From Aedes albopictus (Eukaryota; Arthropoda; Insecta; Diptera; Culicidae), in contig NC_085137.1 of NCBI RefSeq assembly GCF_035046485.1, positions 376,836,706 to 376,900,705 of the forward strand: 64,000 nucleotides of DNA, read 5' to 3'. Each line of letters opens with the position of its first letter. The stretch's first letter is position 1. A program made the translations under genes and the position numbers. The notes under the pieces are model-generated. The model saw only the letters and a list, made by a program, of their open reading frames with translations. It was not told the DNA's origin and did no database searches. Positions 11,275-21,205 of this stretch are shown here, in pieces.

Positions 11275-12317
11275 AAAGTGATTAAAGAGCGAAACAAAAA
11301 TTAGCTTTTGTTCTGTCTCAAGAGCAAACTTATGTGTCTCTGACAGATTTTGGGTCGCTGAATTCGAATCCGGGCTCAGAGTTGCTCCAGCACGCTATAT
11401 TGAGCTATATCCCAGTTTATATGGCTAAATATGCGGTTTTGGGCCTTTTTGGTTGCAAGCCATTAAGCTGGAAATATTTTTTAAGCAGTCAAAAGGTAAT
11501 TTGATACATTGACATCTAAATTAACGACTCATGCAAAATATTTCGTTTTATGAAATCGAATTTGATAGTTTTAGGCGATTTATGTTAGTTACGATATTCC
11601 CCGTACAAGTTACCCTCCAAAAGTTGCAGGCACGTTTACTTACTAATATAAAATGCTTAAATCTATTAAATTTAATTTGGTAAAACGAAAGATTTTGCAT
11701 GAGTCGTTAATTTAGATGTTAATTGACCAACCCTTAGATTGCCTAAAAAAATATTTCCGTGCTTAATGGCTTGCAATCAAAAAAGTCCACGCATATTCTG
11801 GCATATAAACTGAGGTATAGACGGATTTCGCGCCAACTCCAACAAATGTTGGCAGCACCCTCTCAGATTACAACGAAACTTTCTTGGTGTGTAGACCTTG
11901 CCCAGATAAGCCACTTTGCATACTCATTTTTCTAATTTTTTTTCTCGACTGACTTTTGAAAAGGGCTAAACTTTTTTTATGGATTTTTTAAAAATGTTTT
12001 TAATCAAAAAATGACTACTCCTACAAGAAAGTGTTGTATGGGTGATTATCACAAAATAAGTCAAATTTTAAGATAAAAATATTGAAATAAATCCAAAATG
12101 AGTTCTACACTGAAAAAAATCATTTTTTAAAATTCAAAGTTGATTAAAAAAAAAAAAACACCATTTTTGATTTTGATGAAATTTTGCCTCCAGATAGGTA
12201 ATTATGTTCCCTACCAACCGTCCATACATCACAAGATGGACACTTTTAAGGAAAAAAAGTTTTTCTAACAAAAACTTTTTCTTGTTCGAATGATTTTTTT
12301 TTTCAGTGTATTTTGTT
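11275..12317. repeat. Long dispersed repeat, left copy (inverted partner at 21.2-21.8 kb)
   Basis: Reversed, this matches 21200-21770 over about 570 bp: shared blocks include TTGATGAAATTTTG, GGGAACATAATTACCT, AAGCCACTTTGCATAC and AAGAGCAAACTTATGTGTCTC. The left copy is broken by a foldback element at 11410-11815. The inner end (12215-12317) also matches, inverted, 16508-16588, so the transposase-like gene between is flanked by inverted partial copies. These may be terminal repeats of the element that carried the gene. Confidence 0.7.
11410..11815. mobile_element. 406-bp foldback MITE in the long repeat
   Basis: Terminal arms TCCCAGTTTATATGGC and, reversed from the right, CCTCAGTTTATATGCC. 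They continue inward for about 150 bp with good pairing (TAAATTAACGACTCATGCAA in both arms). TATA flanks both ends (11406-11409, 11816-11819), while the uninterrupted partner at 21.65 kb has it once. TA- or TATA-target insertion. Confidence 0.75.
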
Positions 12318-12578
12318 ATCAACAATAAAACCAGTGAAGGCCATAACAATCCCAGAATCCAATGAAACTCAATTTTCTAGGAGATTTTGTGTTATTTATT
12401 CAATCATTTGGAAGGGTTTTCCTATACATAAAAAACTTCAAAATATTACAAATGTATTTTCTTAGGAAATGTAATGTTTGATCGCAATATGTATTGAAGT
12501 GCACTTTTTAATATACAATAATGAATTTTTCAAATATATATATATGTGTCTTAGAGCCAATTTCAAACATGTTCTTTT
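12318..12578. other. AT-rich flank 3' of the transposase-like gene
   Basis: AT-rich sequence with an (AT)n tract near 12536-12546. Probable 3' non-coding part of the element carrying the gene downstream. No poly(A) site chosen. Confidence 0.3.
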
Positions 12579-12884
12579 CTATTTTTTTCCGATCATACTA
12601 AATATTTTTGGTTCATCTTCTGAATTAGAATACCTGTTTGCCTGTACTTTGTCGCCAGGAATAGGCAAAAAACTATGGAATATCTGAGTGCCTGGTATTG
12701 TTTTGGCGTTATTATATATTTCTTCGAGATCTTCTGACATTTTAATGTACTGTTCAGTGGATACGTAACAGAAATTTAATTTAGTTATATTTTTATCTGT
12801 CTGTACAACTGCCCAGTTATATAACTCTCGTGGAGTTGTTATGGTATTTCCATAATCTCGAGCAAGACTTGCTCTCTTTGCCAT
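12579..12884 (-). CDS. C-terminal block of the transposase-like gene
   Basis: A 101-residue open frame starting at MAKRASLARDYG. It is the continuation of the ...SHGKGPCDAIGG segment lying immediately upstream (to about 12980), separated from an in-frame start only by a TGA. The frame is the same as in the main block once the inserted element is removed. Contains YNNAKTIPGTQIFHSF; no further motif recognised. Confidence 0.55.
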   Translation of the reverse strand: MAKRASLARDYGNTITTPRELYNWAVVQTDKNITKLNFCYVSTEQYIKMSEDLEEIYNNAKTIPGTQIFHSFLPIPGDKVQANRYSNSEDEPKIFSMIGKK

Positions 12885-12984
12885 TCGCTTGAGAGTGCCA
12901 CCAATAGCATCACATGGACCTTTACCGTGGGACGTTGCAAAAAAATGTCATTCTGCTCTTAATGCATGCTTTGACTGGAATCTA

Positions 12985-13907
12985 CAGGGGATACTGAAAA
13001 TAACTGGGACAGGTTAAATTTTCACTTTTTTTAAAAATGTTCAACTAGCTGTAACTTTTTGAAAAGAGCATCAAATATTCTCAAAATTTTTCTGTAAGTT
13101 CATCAACTAGTTGTGTATCAGTGGTCCAATTTTGAAGAAGATCGGGCTATTCTGCATGAAGTTAGATTGTTTCTAGAAAAAGGTATAATTATCCGATAGC
13201 CAACTTTGAGCTGTTATATCTCCGGATTCAATGAACCGAATGCAATGAAATTTTGATCGTTTATGACTAATGTAAAGAGCTATTAAAAACTTTTGACTAA
13301 ATTTAAAATTCTTTACACGAAAGAAAATTATAACAATTAGATTATGTTTCTAAAATAACACCAATTTATTCAAAATTTTATCATCGTTTCAATATTCGAC
13401 ATAGTAATTATAGTTCATTTAAATTCCCTCAAATTGACTTGAATATATTTCTGCTTCAAAAGAAAGCAACCAAATGGCTGACATTAAATTGAAAACGTTA
13501 TGGGATGCATATGAAAAATTGATAAATTAACTAAAAAAAACACAGAATAAATTAACTCACTATAACTTTTTTTCTTATGGATAATTTCAAATTAAGTCAA
13601 ATGTTTTTCAAAGTTCATTATATTAGTCATAAATGATCCAAATTTCATTGAGTTCGGTTCATTGAATCCGGAGGTATAACAGCTCAAAGTTGGCTATCGG
13701 ATAATTATACCTTTTTCTAGAATCTTTCTAACTTCGTGTAGAATAGCCCGATCTTCTTCAAAATTGGACCACTGATACACAACTAGTTGATGAACTTACA
13801 GTAAAATTTTGAGAATATTTGATGCCCTTTTCAAAAAGTAACAGCTAGTTGAACATTTTTTGGCAAGTGAAAATTTTACCTGTCCCAGTTATTTTGAGTA
13901 TCCCCTG
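12985..13907. mobile_element. 923-bp Tc1/mariner-type foldback MITE
   Basis: Left end CAGGGGATACTGAAAATAAC; right end reversed CAGGGGATACTCAAAATAAC. The arms stay paired for at least 300 bp (for example CTAGTTGTGTATCAGTGG and GATAGCCAACTTTGAGCTG in both). TA stands at 12983-12984 and 13908-13909. No transposase frame inside. It lies in the transposase-like gene without shifting its frame. Confidence 0.85.
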
Positions 13908-14739
13908 TACATAGACTAGCAAAGTTCTTCTTATTTTTGTATTGTGATGCTGCCCCATCAGACATAAAATAAATTTTAGAAAAGTTCGTTAATTGTTTCA
14001 TAAAATCTATCATTTTTGAGACGAACAACTGGACCGCAACTGTATCGTGAGCCATTACTTCCGATATGATAATGAAGCTAACATTTACAAGTTTATTATC
14101 TTTCATATAGTAAATTTCAAATGGGTGTATTGTTGCTTGCGAGTTGTTCCAATGATATCCTTGAGCAGCGTTTTGAATTATGAATGAATAGTTTTCAGAG
14201 AAATCACAAATCGCAAGAATTTCATCATCCTTTAATGTATCTTTTTTATTTCTGAGAAATGATGATTGTTGTTTATGAATAAAGTCGTGTGTTATAAGTT
14301 TGTCAATTTTATCAACAAGATACGGAACAAATTCATCAACAGGTTTAATAATCGTTTCTAAATTACAGCGATCAGTATTCAACCACTGCCGAAATATAAT
14401 CTCTTCTTTGTCATTTGATTCTAATATCAATATAAGTTCCTCTTCAATGTGTTCATTACAAGCACACTTTTCACAAGCACGGAAAAAGCAATTATCTGTT
14501 CTGGTGGAAATATCGCAAAGCATTTTTTGTATTATTTCATCTTGTGACACAATTCTTATACTGTTGAACATTAAATTTACATTTTCATGAATAGTACATA
14601 TGCATACATTATGTATACCAGTAGAATCAAGTAAAATACAATGCTTTGGTCGCAACTGTGTAAATACTGTGAAACCAATATTCACAGTTTTGTACATATC
14701 TACAAAAATCATATAAGCCTCTTTGAGCGACATCATCAA
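13908..14739 (-). CDS. Main block of the transposase-like gene
   Basis: About 277 residues starting near MMMSLKEAYMIF; the last ten codons of the longer open frame (to 13876) are inserted-element sequence. An upstream cysteine cluster (CFFRACEKCACN) could bind zinc. Then comes the acidic motif CDFSENYSF at about residue 178 and MSDGAASQYKNK near the end. Both fall where catalytic aspartates of an RNase-H-like domain would. The methionine start is an artefact; coding homology continues upstream in another frame (DNDIRRPMPGTNDFVS). Confidence 0.6.
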
Positions 14740-14888
14740 AAGTCGTTTTTGAACTTGTTGTTTTTTCCATTTCGAACCTCAGAAACAAAATCATTTGTTC
14801 CTGGCATTGGCCTTCTGATATCATTATCATCAAAAAATTCTCTTACTATTTGTTTTGTGTCGTCATCAATACCATGCCCCCTTCTTTT

Positions 14889-15319
14889 TTAGGTGGTACA
14901 AAGAATACCCTGTTCATAAACAAGATCCTTCACCTGCCTCGCCATATACATTGGTGCGTTAAACTCTCTTGTGATTTTATTTACCGACCAAGACTTAGGA
15001 AGTACAGATAGTATTTTAATCAGTTCGCTTCTGTCAGTTGTAGGGTGATTGAACTTATCCTTTAACTGCATAATTATCTCGTCATACGCCTCCACTTTGC
15101 CAACATCCGTTGAATCTATTCCGAAGATATTTTTTCGAACTGCTTTCGTAATCTGCAATGATTTGTTTATGCGATATTCCATACTTCTCATGTTTCTAGA
15201 TGAGATTGGCGATAAACTCAATGTTTCAGCAATGGTATTAAACTTCTCAATATTATGGGGACCCTGTAGTTGATCTGTTGACGGAATTGACTCCAATGAT
15301 GGAATAGATGGTACCATAT
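14889..15319 (-). CDS. Exon 2 of the transposase-like gene
   Basis: Starts at the acceptor TTATCTTACAG and reads MVPSIPSLES, then a helical region rich in charged residues (SSRNMRSMEYRINKS) and a region resembling a helix-turn-helix (SWSVNKITREFNAP). Ends at a stop at 14889 where the frame shifts. A DNA-binding role for this part is inference. Confidence 0.55.
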
Positions 15320-15811
15320 CTGTAAGATAAAAGTTAAGCACAGACAAACAGACGTGTCACTTGGAAGAAAATGCGATAAAAATCATCGTCACGCAAACAT
15401 AATCGCCCAATGCTAATTATGCTGTGGTACGCAAATCTACTGAGTAGATGGCGGTAGTGAGCAAACGTCAAACAGGAGCAAAAACGATGCGAGCGCCATG
15501 AGCGAGCGTTTTGCGAACTACGGAATATTTGAATAATCCGTTAAAAAGTGAAACGATGGGAAGTGAGTAGAGTGAGACGTCTGTTTGTCTGTGAGTTAAG
15601 GTTAACAATATAATAATGAATGCAGTGGAAAGTTAATGATATATATTTATGCAACGAGTTGCAAAAATGATTTTTTTGCGCACAAGTAGTACATTTATCC
15701 AACGAGGCTTGCCGGGTTGGATAAATACGAAGAATACTGAAAAATGTAGTTTTGCAACGAGCTGCAAAATGAGTTATATAAAAGAAGCTAACACGTTGAA
15801 GGCTTACTTAC
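15320..15811 (-). other. Putative 492-bp spliceosomal intron
   Basis: Donor GTAAGTAAG at 15811 and acceptor TTTTATCTTACAG ending at 15320. The exon 1 frame ends one base into a codon and exon 2 supplies AT, giving GAT in the right frame on both sides. Donor, acceptor and phase agree. Confidence 0.65.
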
Positions 15812-16142
15812 CCAGCTCATGTTCGATTTGTTGACCACTCGTTGACGGTTCTAGTTCTGGAACATCATGATGTTGCTGCCCACTAAATGATGGTTGCATA
15901 GTTTCGTCGTTTCCATCCGATCGGCGTTTTTTCGTATTCGGGCTTCTGTTGTGACTTATCAATCCACGACATGACTCACAAATACTCATCGATTCGTCGA
16001 TTTCATGTGTATATCCCATGGAATGAATTTTATCGATCAATCTTAATGACATGCCCCGTAGATTATGACGGTTGCACTTTGGATTGTTTATTTTTGCACT
16101 GCACTTGAATTTGTTGAATTTTGATTTATACGATTGATCCAT
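15812..16142 (-). CDS. Exon 1 of the transposase-like gene, possible zinc-binding N-terminus
   Basis: 110 residues beginning MDQSYKSKFNKF. Cysteines at about 14, 23, 55 and 58 (C-x8-C-x31-C-x2-C, last pair in ICESC) suggest a zinc-binding module, followed by a Ser/Gln/Glu-rich linker (PSTSGQQ). The start is the first ATG of the frame. The exon ends at the GTAAGT donor; the unspliced frame stops just beyond. Confidence 0.55.
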
Positions 16143-16507
16143 TACTTTTCAGAACTGCCTTTAATAACCAAAGATAAGTAACACGTTGAATGATGCCGAT
16201 TCATTTTCTTGTTTTGTTCATATTTGCTTAAGGTACAACTCTTGATTTGTTTTTTTTTCGATTAGGTAGTTCGAATCTAATAAATAGCCTTACCTAATAT
16301 TAGGTAAGAACATGGGGTAGAAACGTTTGGGTAGAAATTACAGCAGCACGTATGAAATGCGTGTTCTAATTGTATATTGTTTCGTACTTCTAGAGTACTG
16401 CTGCGTTAATATGGGTGCATTGCATTGTCGCATATGACACAATAAGTTTCATTGCATTTTGAGATTACTAGATAACCTTCACTGGTTTAGTTTGTTTTTA
16501 AAAAAAG
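16143..16507. other. 5' flank of the transposase-like gene
   Basis: AT-rich, with a perfect 20-bp palindrome at 16289-16308. No promoter motif could be assigned with confidence. Confidence 0.3.
16289..16308. repeat. Perfect 20-bp palindrome
   Basis: CTTACCTAATATTAGGTAAG is its own reverse complement and lies about 150 bp upstream of the exon 1 ATG. An ATTAGGTAG half-site lies at 16261. Confidence 0.6.
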
Positions 16508-16588
16508 ACACTGAAAAAATAATAATTTGGACATGAAAAAGTTTTTGTTAGAAAAACTTTTTTTTCCTTAAATGGTGGACGGTATTTT
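16508..16588. repeat. Short inverted copy of the long dispersed repeat
   Basis: GAAAAAGTTTTTGTTAGAAA followed by ACTTTTTTTCCTTAAA and ATGG.GGACGG matches, inverted, 12215-12317, with about 20 bp missing. It ends where stem-loop repeat copy B begins. Confidence 0.65.
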
Positions 16589-16589
16589 T

Positions 16590-18015
16590 TGCCTTTCTCG
16601 TACACCAAGGTGTACCGAAAGGCTATATGTTCACTCCAAAAATGAAATTTTGATAGAACCCCCGGAAGGCCAAGTCTTATATACCAATCGACTCAGCTCG
16701 ACGAGTTGAGATGATGTCTGTGTGTGTGTATGTGTGTGTGTATGTATGTATGTGTGTGTGTGTGCGTGTGTATGTGTGTATGTGTACAAAAATGTCACCT
16801 CACTTTTGGATAGTAAATATCAACTGATTTCAACGCTTTTGGTTTCAATCGACGCGGAATATTGTCCCATTGTTTCCTATTGAAAATGGTTTGAATCGGT
16901 CCAGCCGTTCCGGAGTTATGACCGTTTCGGTGTTCCGGACCGGTACCCCAGGAAGGGGCCAGGTATGAAATTGCAACAAACCCATACATGTGACCCATCA
17001 AACCACGGCATTTTCGATTATCTGATGAACAGTAAGCAGGAAAATAGTCGCAGACTATATCTGAACCGGTGGTGTTCCGGAACCGGTTCCGGGTGTCCCG
17101 CCGGAAGTGGCCAAATATAAAAGTGAACCAATCCCATGCATGCGACACATCAAATCGCAGCTTTTTCTATAACCTGATGAACGGTAAATAGGAAAATAGT
17201 CGCAGACTATATCTGAACCGGTAGTGTTGCGGAACCGGTTCCGGGTGTCCCGCCGGAAGTGGCCAAATATAAAAGTGAACCAATCCTATGCATGCGACAC
17301 ATTAAATCACCACTATTTCTATAACCTGATGAATGGTAAACAGGAAAATGGTCTCAGACCATATCTGATGAGGTAGTATCCGGAATCGGTTCCGGGTGTC
17401 CCGCCGGAAGTGGTCAAATATAAAAGTGAATCAAACCTATGCATGCGACACATCAAATCGCCGCTTTTACTATAACCTGATGAATGGTAAGCAGGAAAAT
17501 AGCCTCAGATCATATCTGAAGTGGTCGGAACGTGCTCAATTCATACATGCGACACATCAAATCGTGGCCTTTTCGATAACTTGTACGATCAGCAAGAAAA
17601 TAAGCTAAGCCCACATTAGAAACTACTGATAGTGTTCCGGAATCGGTTTGAGGTGTGTCGCTGAAAGTGGCCGAATGTAAAAGAGAACCAAAAAAATATT
17701 CGGGACACATCAAATGGGTTTTAATGTATCCTGATGAACAGTTACCAAGAAAAAATATCATGCTTGGGAAAACTAGTAGTGTCCCGGAATCGATTCCCGG
17801 TGTCCCTCCGTATGTGGTCAAATGTAGAAGGGAACCGAACTCCATGCATGCGCTTCAACAAATCACGGTTTTTTTTTCGATAAGCTGATGAACGGTTTTC
17901 AATCAAGAAAATCAGCTCACCGGTAGTGTTGCACAATCGGTTTCAGGTGTCCCGTCGGAATTGGTCAAATGTAAAAATGAACCATGTAAATTTTCCGGAA
18001 CCGGTTAAGGGTGTC
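16590..18015 (-). mobile_element. Stem-loop retroposon-like repeat, copy B, with tandem units
   Basis: At 16592-16622 a stem-loop with arms GTACACC/GGTGTAC and outer CCTTTC/GAAAGG, preceded by a T-run. Then a conserved block, a (TG)n tract (16719-16785), a unique part, and from about 17040 onward several ~152-bp units. The TGCGACAC mark recurs at 17141, 17293 and 17444. Units carry CCGGAACCGGTTCCGGGTG and CCCGCCGGAAGTGG. The orientation is given as minus because the T-run and stem-loop look like a reversed A-tailed 3' end. Confidence 0.7.
17040..18000. repeat. ~152-bp tandem units in copy B
   Basis: About six to seven units, the first ones 151-152 bp, later ones diverged and shortened. Each has a GGAACCGGTTCC palindrome, a CCGCCGGAAGTGGCCAAATA block, CATGCATGCGACACATCAAA and a TTTTCTATAACCTGATGAAC block. 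Open frames crossing them on both strands are artefacts of absent stops. Confidence 0.8.
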
Positions 18016-18482
18016 TCACTAGGGTGGGGCTAATTTCAAAAAATCTCTCAGATATATGATTTCCCAAGTGGAAAGTGAACTACTCGTCGAAATAAGTGAG
18101 CTGTACAAAAATGAGCGATTTCGGTTTATATTTAGGGGTGGCGCAAGGGTTCCAAGAGAAATTTTTGCTACGACAAACTTTCAAAAAACATTTCAAATTT
18201 AATTTTCAAACTTAATTTTTCTAGACTAAATCGGTGATTCTAGAACCCAGTTGGGCCAAACTTGTGCTCAAATTTGTGATATCTCTACTAGTTTCTGTGA
18301 CATTTGAAAAAAAAAAAATCTAGCATTTTAGTAGCTTTTGGGTTGGATACCAAAATATGACATTTTTTTCAAATATCTCGGAAACCAGTGGAGATATCGC
18401 AATTTTGAGCACAAATTCGGCCCAATTCAATTCTAGAATCACTGATTTAGTCTAGAAAAATTAGGTTTGAAAATTTGAAATG
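18016..18482. mobile_element. Foldback element, right arm truncated
   Basis: Segment 18195-18300 pairs with 18370-18480: both arms hold TAATTTTTCTAGACTAAATC and TGATTCTAGAA, with TTGTGCTCAAA inward. The outer left part (from AGGGTGGGGCTAATTTC) has no partner; copy C of the stem-loop repeat joins at 18483. Confidence 0.65.
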
Positions 18483-19290
18483 TTTTGCCTTTCTCGTACA
18501 CTAAGTGTACTGGAAAGGCTATATGTTCACTCCAAAAATGACCTTTTGGTAGAAGGCCCTGAGGGTCGAGTTACATATACCAATCAACTCAGCTCGATGA
18601 ATTAAGGTGATGTCTGTGTGTGTGTGTATGTGTACTCTTATCACTTTTTGGCAGTAAACCTCAACTGATTTTAATGACCGACGGTTCATTCGACGCGGAA
18701 TCTGGTCCCATTGTTTCCAATTGAAAGTGGTTCGGATCGGTTCAGCCGTTCCGGAGTTATGGCCATTTAGGTGTTCTGGACCGGTACCCGGGGAAGAGGC
18801 CAAATATGAAAATGCTACAAACCCATGCATGCGACATATCAAACCACGGCATTTTCGATAACCTGATGGAAGGTTAACAGGAAATATTCTCAGAGCATAT
18901 CTGAACCGGTAGTGAACCGGAACCGGTTCCAGGTGTCCTGTCGGAAGTGACCAAGTATAAAAGTGAATCAAACCCATGCATGCAAAATATCAAATCGTGG
19001 CTTTTTCGATAGCCTAATGAACGGTTAGCATGAAAATACGCGCAGGCCGCATTAGAAACTATCTCTCCGGAATCGGTATTATTCAGGAATCGATTCCGAG
19101 TTTCCCGCTGAAAGTAGCCATTTTATATTTGGCGAACCAAACCCAAATCGCGGCTCTTTCGTTAACATGATAAGCACGGTTAGCAAGAAAATAGTTTCAG
19201 ACCATATTTCGGACAACAGGTAGTGTTCCAGAACCGATTCCCGCCAGAAGTGGATAAATGTATAAGAAAACTAATCGCTCTTGACATGGC
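18483..19290 (-). mobile_element. Stem-loop retroposon-like repeat, copy C
   Basis: Starts with TTTTGCC and the stem-loop GTACACT/AGTGTAC inside CCTTTC/GAAAGG (18488-18519), a (TG)n tract at 18613-18630, then two to three diverged 152-bp-type units. It joins the arm of the preceding foldback element. No clear duplication was found. Confidence 0.65.
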
Positions 19291-19465
19291 TTTGGTCACC
19301 GTTTACTTGATCTTGTTCGCTTTTAATTAGTGTTTCTCATATCCTTACACAACTTTCTGGATGAAATTTGTTCTTGTCTGGTGTCTGTTCTCTGTGGTCT
19401 AGGTTCAATCCTAGTCGACGCCGTCGACTATGTCATTTCAGACTCCTAGGGTGTAAATATACAAT

Positions 19466-19800
19466 AGTATGGACCAACGTTGTACGGGAAAATTAAAATT
19501 AAATCGCATTAACTCAGAAAACAGTTTTTCAATCCTCTTTTGCATCCAAAATTACTCGCACTCTGTAATGTGGTTGAAATTTGTTTGGGATTTAGTATGT
19601 GAAATTTCATATGCTTGCATTTAAATTTGATTTCAAATTTTATATCAATCTTGTAAACCTATGATAATTATATTTATAATCGAATGTATAATAATATAAT
19701 AATTATAATTATAATTGAATATAGCCTAAATTGTGCAGAAAAAACTTTGACGAAGTCAGATATTTTTCCACAATGCCTACACGTTGAACATAACATCGGA
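19466..19800. repeat. Dispersed repeat X, copy 1
   Basis: Matches 33440-33730 and 57212-57350 in order: GACCAACGTTGTACGG-like start, TCGCATTAACT, TTTTTCAATCCTC, TTGAAATTTGT..GGATTTAGTATG and ATAGCCTAAATTGTGCAGAA. No coding capacity; unknown family. Confidence 0.5.
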
Positions 19801-21176
19801 ACATGTGCCATCAAAAAATTAACAATTCGATGATGGCTTTGATAAAATTCTTGCTTTTTAAAATAAAGTATTCTCAGGATTCACGAACACATCGGCTAAC
19901 GTCTACGGAAGGATCATGATAACATATTCGACGAGAAAGGCGCTATCACCACTAGGTGGATTAATTTGGGTTTTTTCTGTTGGCGTTTGTTTTATTTTTT
20001 GCATTTTTCAATTTTTCATTCGGCCGACCATTTCTAAATGTGTTTTTGAAGAAATTCGAGAGTGATTTAGTGAGTTTAATTAGTGTACCATGTAACCACG
20101 GATTTCAAGCGGGGTTTGACATAACGGTAGAAGTTCGGTCTTACTCGGTTTGAAAAAAAATCGACATTTCACGGGAGTCCCAAGAGAGCCAAATCTATCT
20201 ACATCACGGAATCCGATGATGAACCGTTTTTGCATGTCTTTTAACCCTTTACGGGAACCATTTCATGATGAAAAATGGCCACAAAGTTGTGTTTGTTTTT
20301 GAGCGGCAGTTCGTTGTGTCGTGTGCGTTGCGAAGATGGCGAAGGGAGGTGTTATTTGGTTTTCCGGAAAAGTGTGTGATCAATGTAATTCTCGGCAACG
20401 GTTGTCATTGTATTTCATATTGATTCAACCGTGTGATTGTGATTATTTCCGCGACAAAAGGAAGTGTGCGGTTGCTTCTGGACTTAAATGTCCTAAGTCC
20501 ACAACTGCTGCATATTTGCCAGTGGTCTTGAAGGAAAACTATCTATACTCCCCCCGATAGAGAGAAACGAGACACATATGAAGGGTGGTGCGCAGTTTTC
20601 ACCCCGGTTCTGATTCCGGATATTTTGGAAGACTCGCTCGGTGTTTTTATTCCGCGTTCTACGTGTAGTCATAGTCAAGCATTAAAGACAAGGAGAAATA
20701 TCGTGTGCAATGTTCATAAATAATATAGTGCGTGTGTCGTGGCCATTTTCAAGTTGCCATAGAAATGATTCCTGCTAACAACGTTGGGCCCTTGGAGTCT
20801 GAAAATCACTTCTTCGGATCTACGGATGGAATATTCAAATTCGGTGAGAACGTTTCATACTTATTGTTCTATTATTATACGTATTTTCACAACAATATTA
20901 TTTCTTTTATCTCGGAGCGTTTGGTACGGTATGTCCACGCATCCTTCCTCCCCTGTAGATTCTAGAAGTGATTCGATTCTGAGCTGAAGTTTATTGAACT
21001 CGAATCATTTCAAAGAATCATCTTTGCGGTAAACACTGCGTAGTAGGCCTGGCCGCTTTGACGCTTGTGTCATATCTAAGATATGCTGCAAGCATCAATA
21101 TTGACAAGAAAAATAGTCGGGCGTAATCTAACCCGACTATTTTCCAGGATGCTTTCTTGTACTGGCTGCGTATGTG
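19801..21176. other. Mostly unique sequence with a possible 5' exon
   Basis: Contains the inverted partner of the 386-418 motif at about 19949-19981. From 20290 to 20843 the composition is richer in GTGTG/CGTGTG and resembles a mosquito 5' untranslated region. Ends with a 12-bp-stem hairpin at 21110-21143 (AAAATAGTCGGG/CCCGACTATTTT). Confidence 0.35.
20765..20843 (+). CDS. Speculative first coding exon
   Basis: An ATG at 20765 opens MIPANNVGPLESENHFFG and the frame meets a good donor (CG|GTGAGAA) at 20844. An earlier open frame at 20321 (79 residues, MCVAKMAKGGVIWFSG) precedes it. I recognise no family and see no downstream exon in the window. Kept only because start context, donor and composition agree. 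Confidence 0.15.
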
Positions 21177-21205
21177 TTAGATTAGATTAGATTAGATTAG
21201 ATTAG
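21177..21205. repeat. (TTAGA)n microsatellite
   Basis: About six pentamer repeats ending at the border of the long dispersed repeat. It could be the tail of a retroposed element whose hairpin lies at 21110-21143. Confidence 0.8.

Larger units (their letters stand above)
12579..16142 (-). pseudogene. Degenerate transposase-like gene (D...D...H/D type), spliced, interrupted
   Basis: Four colinear minus-strand coding blocks: 16142-15812, 15319-14889, 14739-13910 and about 12980-12579. Read together they give roughly 680-700 residues. Conserved-looking acidic motifs occur in order: CDFSENYSF, MSDGAASQYKNK and, just before 12884, ATSHGKGPCDAIGG. That D...D...H/D layout in an RNase-H-like fold is what one expects of a DDE transposase or a domesticated relative. 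I recall proteins with these motifs as widespread but uncharacterised in arthropods. Damage: frame changes near 14890-14740, a TGA at about 12950 where tryptophan is expected, and a 923-bp element insertion. The superfamily is not identified, and a host gene remnant cannot be excluded. Confidence 0.65.

Noticed and set aside
12579..16142. Endogenous viral element
   Set aside because: The spliced structure and the DFSENY / DGAASQYK / HGKGPCD motifs do not match viral families I know; transposase-like is the better fit. No flavivirus- or rhabdovirus-like frames were seen in the window.
16590..18015. Helitron identity for the stem-loop repeats
   Set aside because: A hairpin lies near the end, but no CTRR terminus or TC start was found, and the oligo-A end fits retroposition better.
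16795..18977. Minus- and plus-strand frames of 110-152 residues with Pro/Gly/Thr-rich repeats
   Set aside because: They follow the 152-bp tandem units; the apparent protein repeats are satellite units lacking stops.
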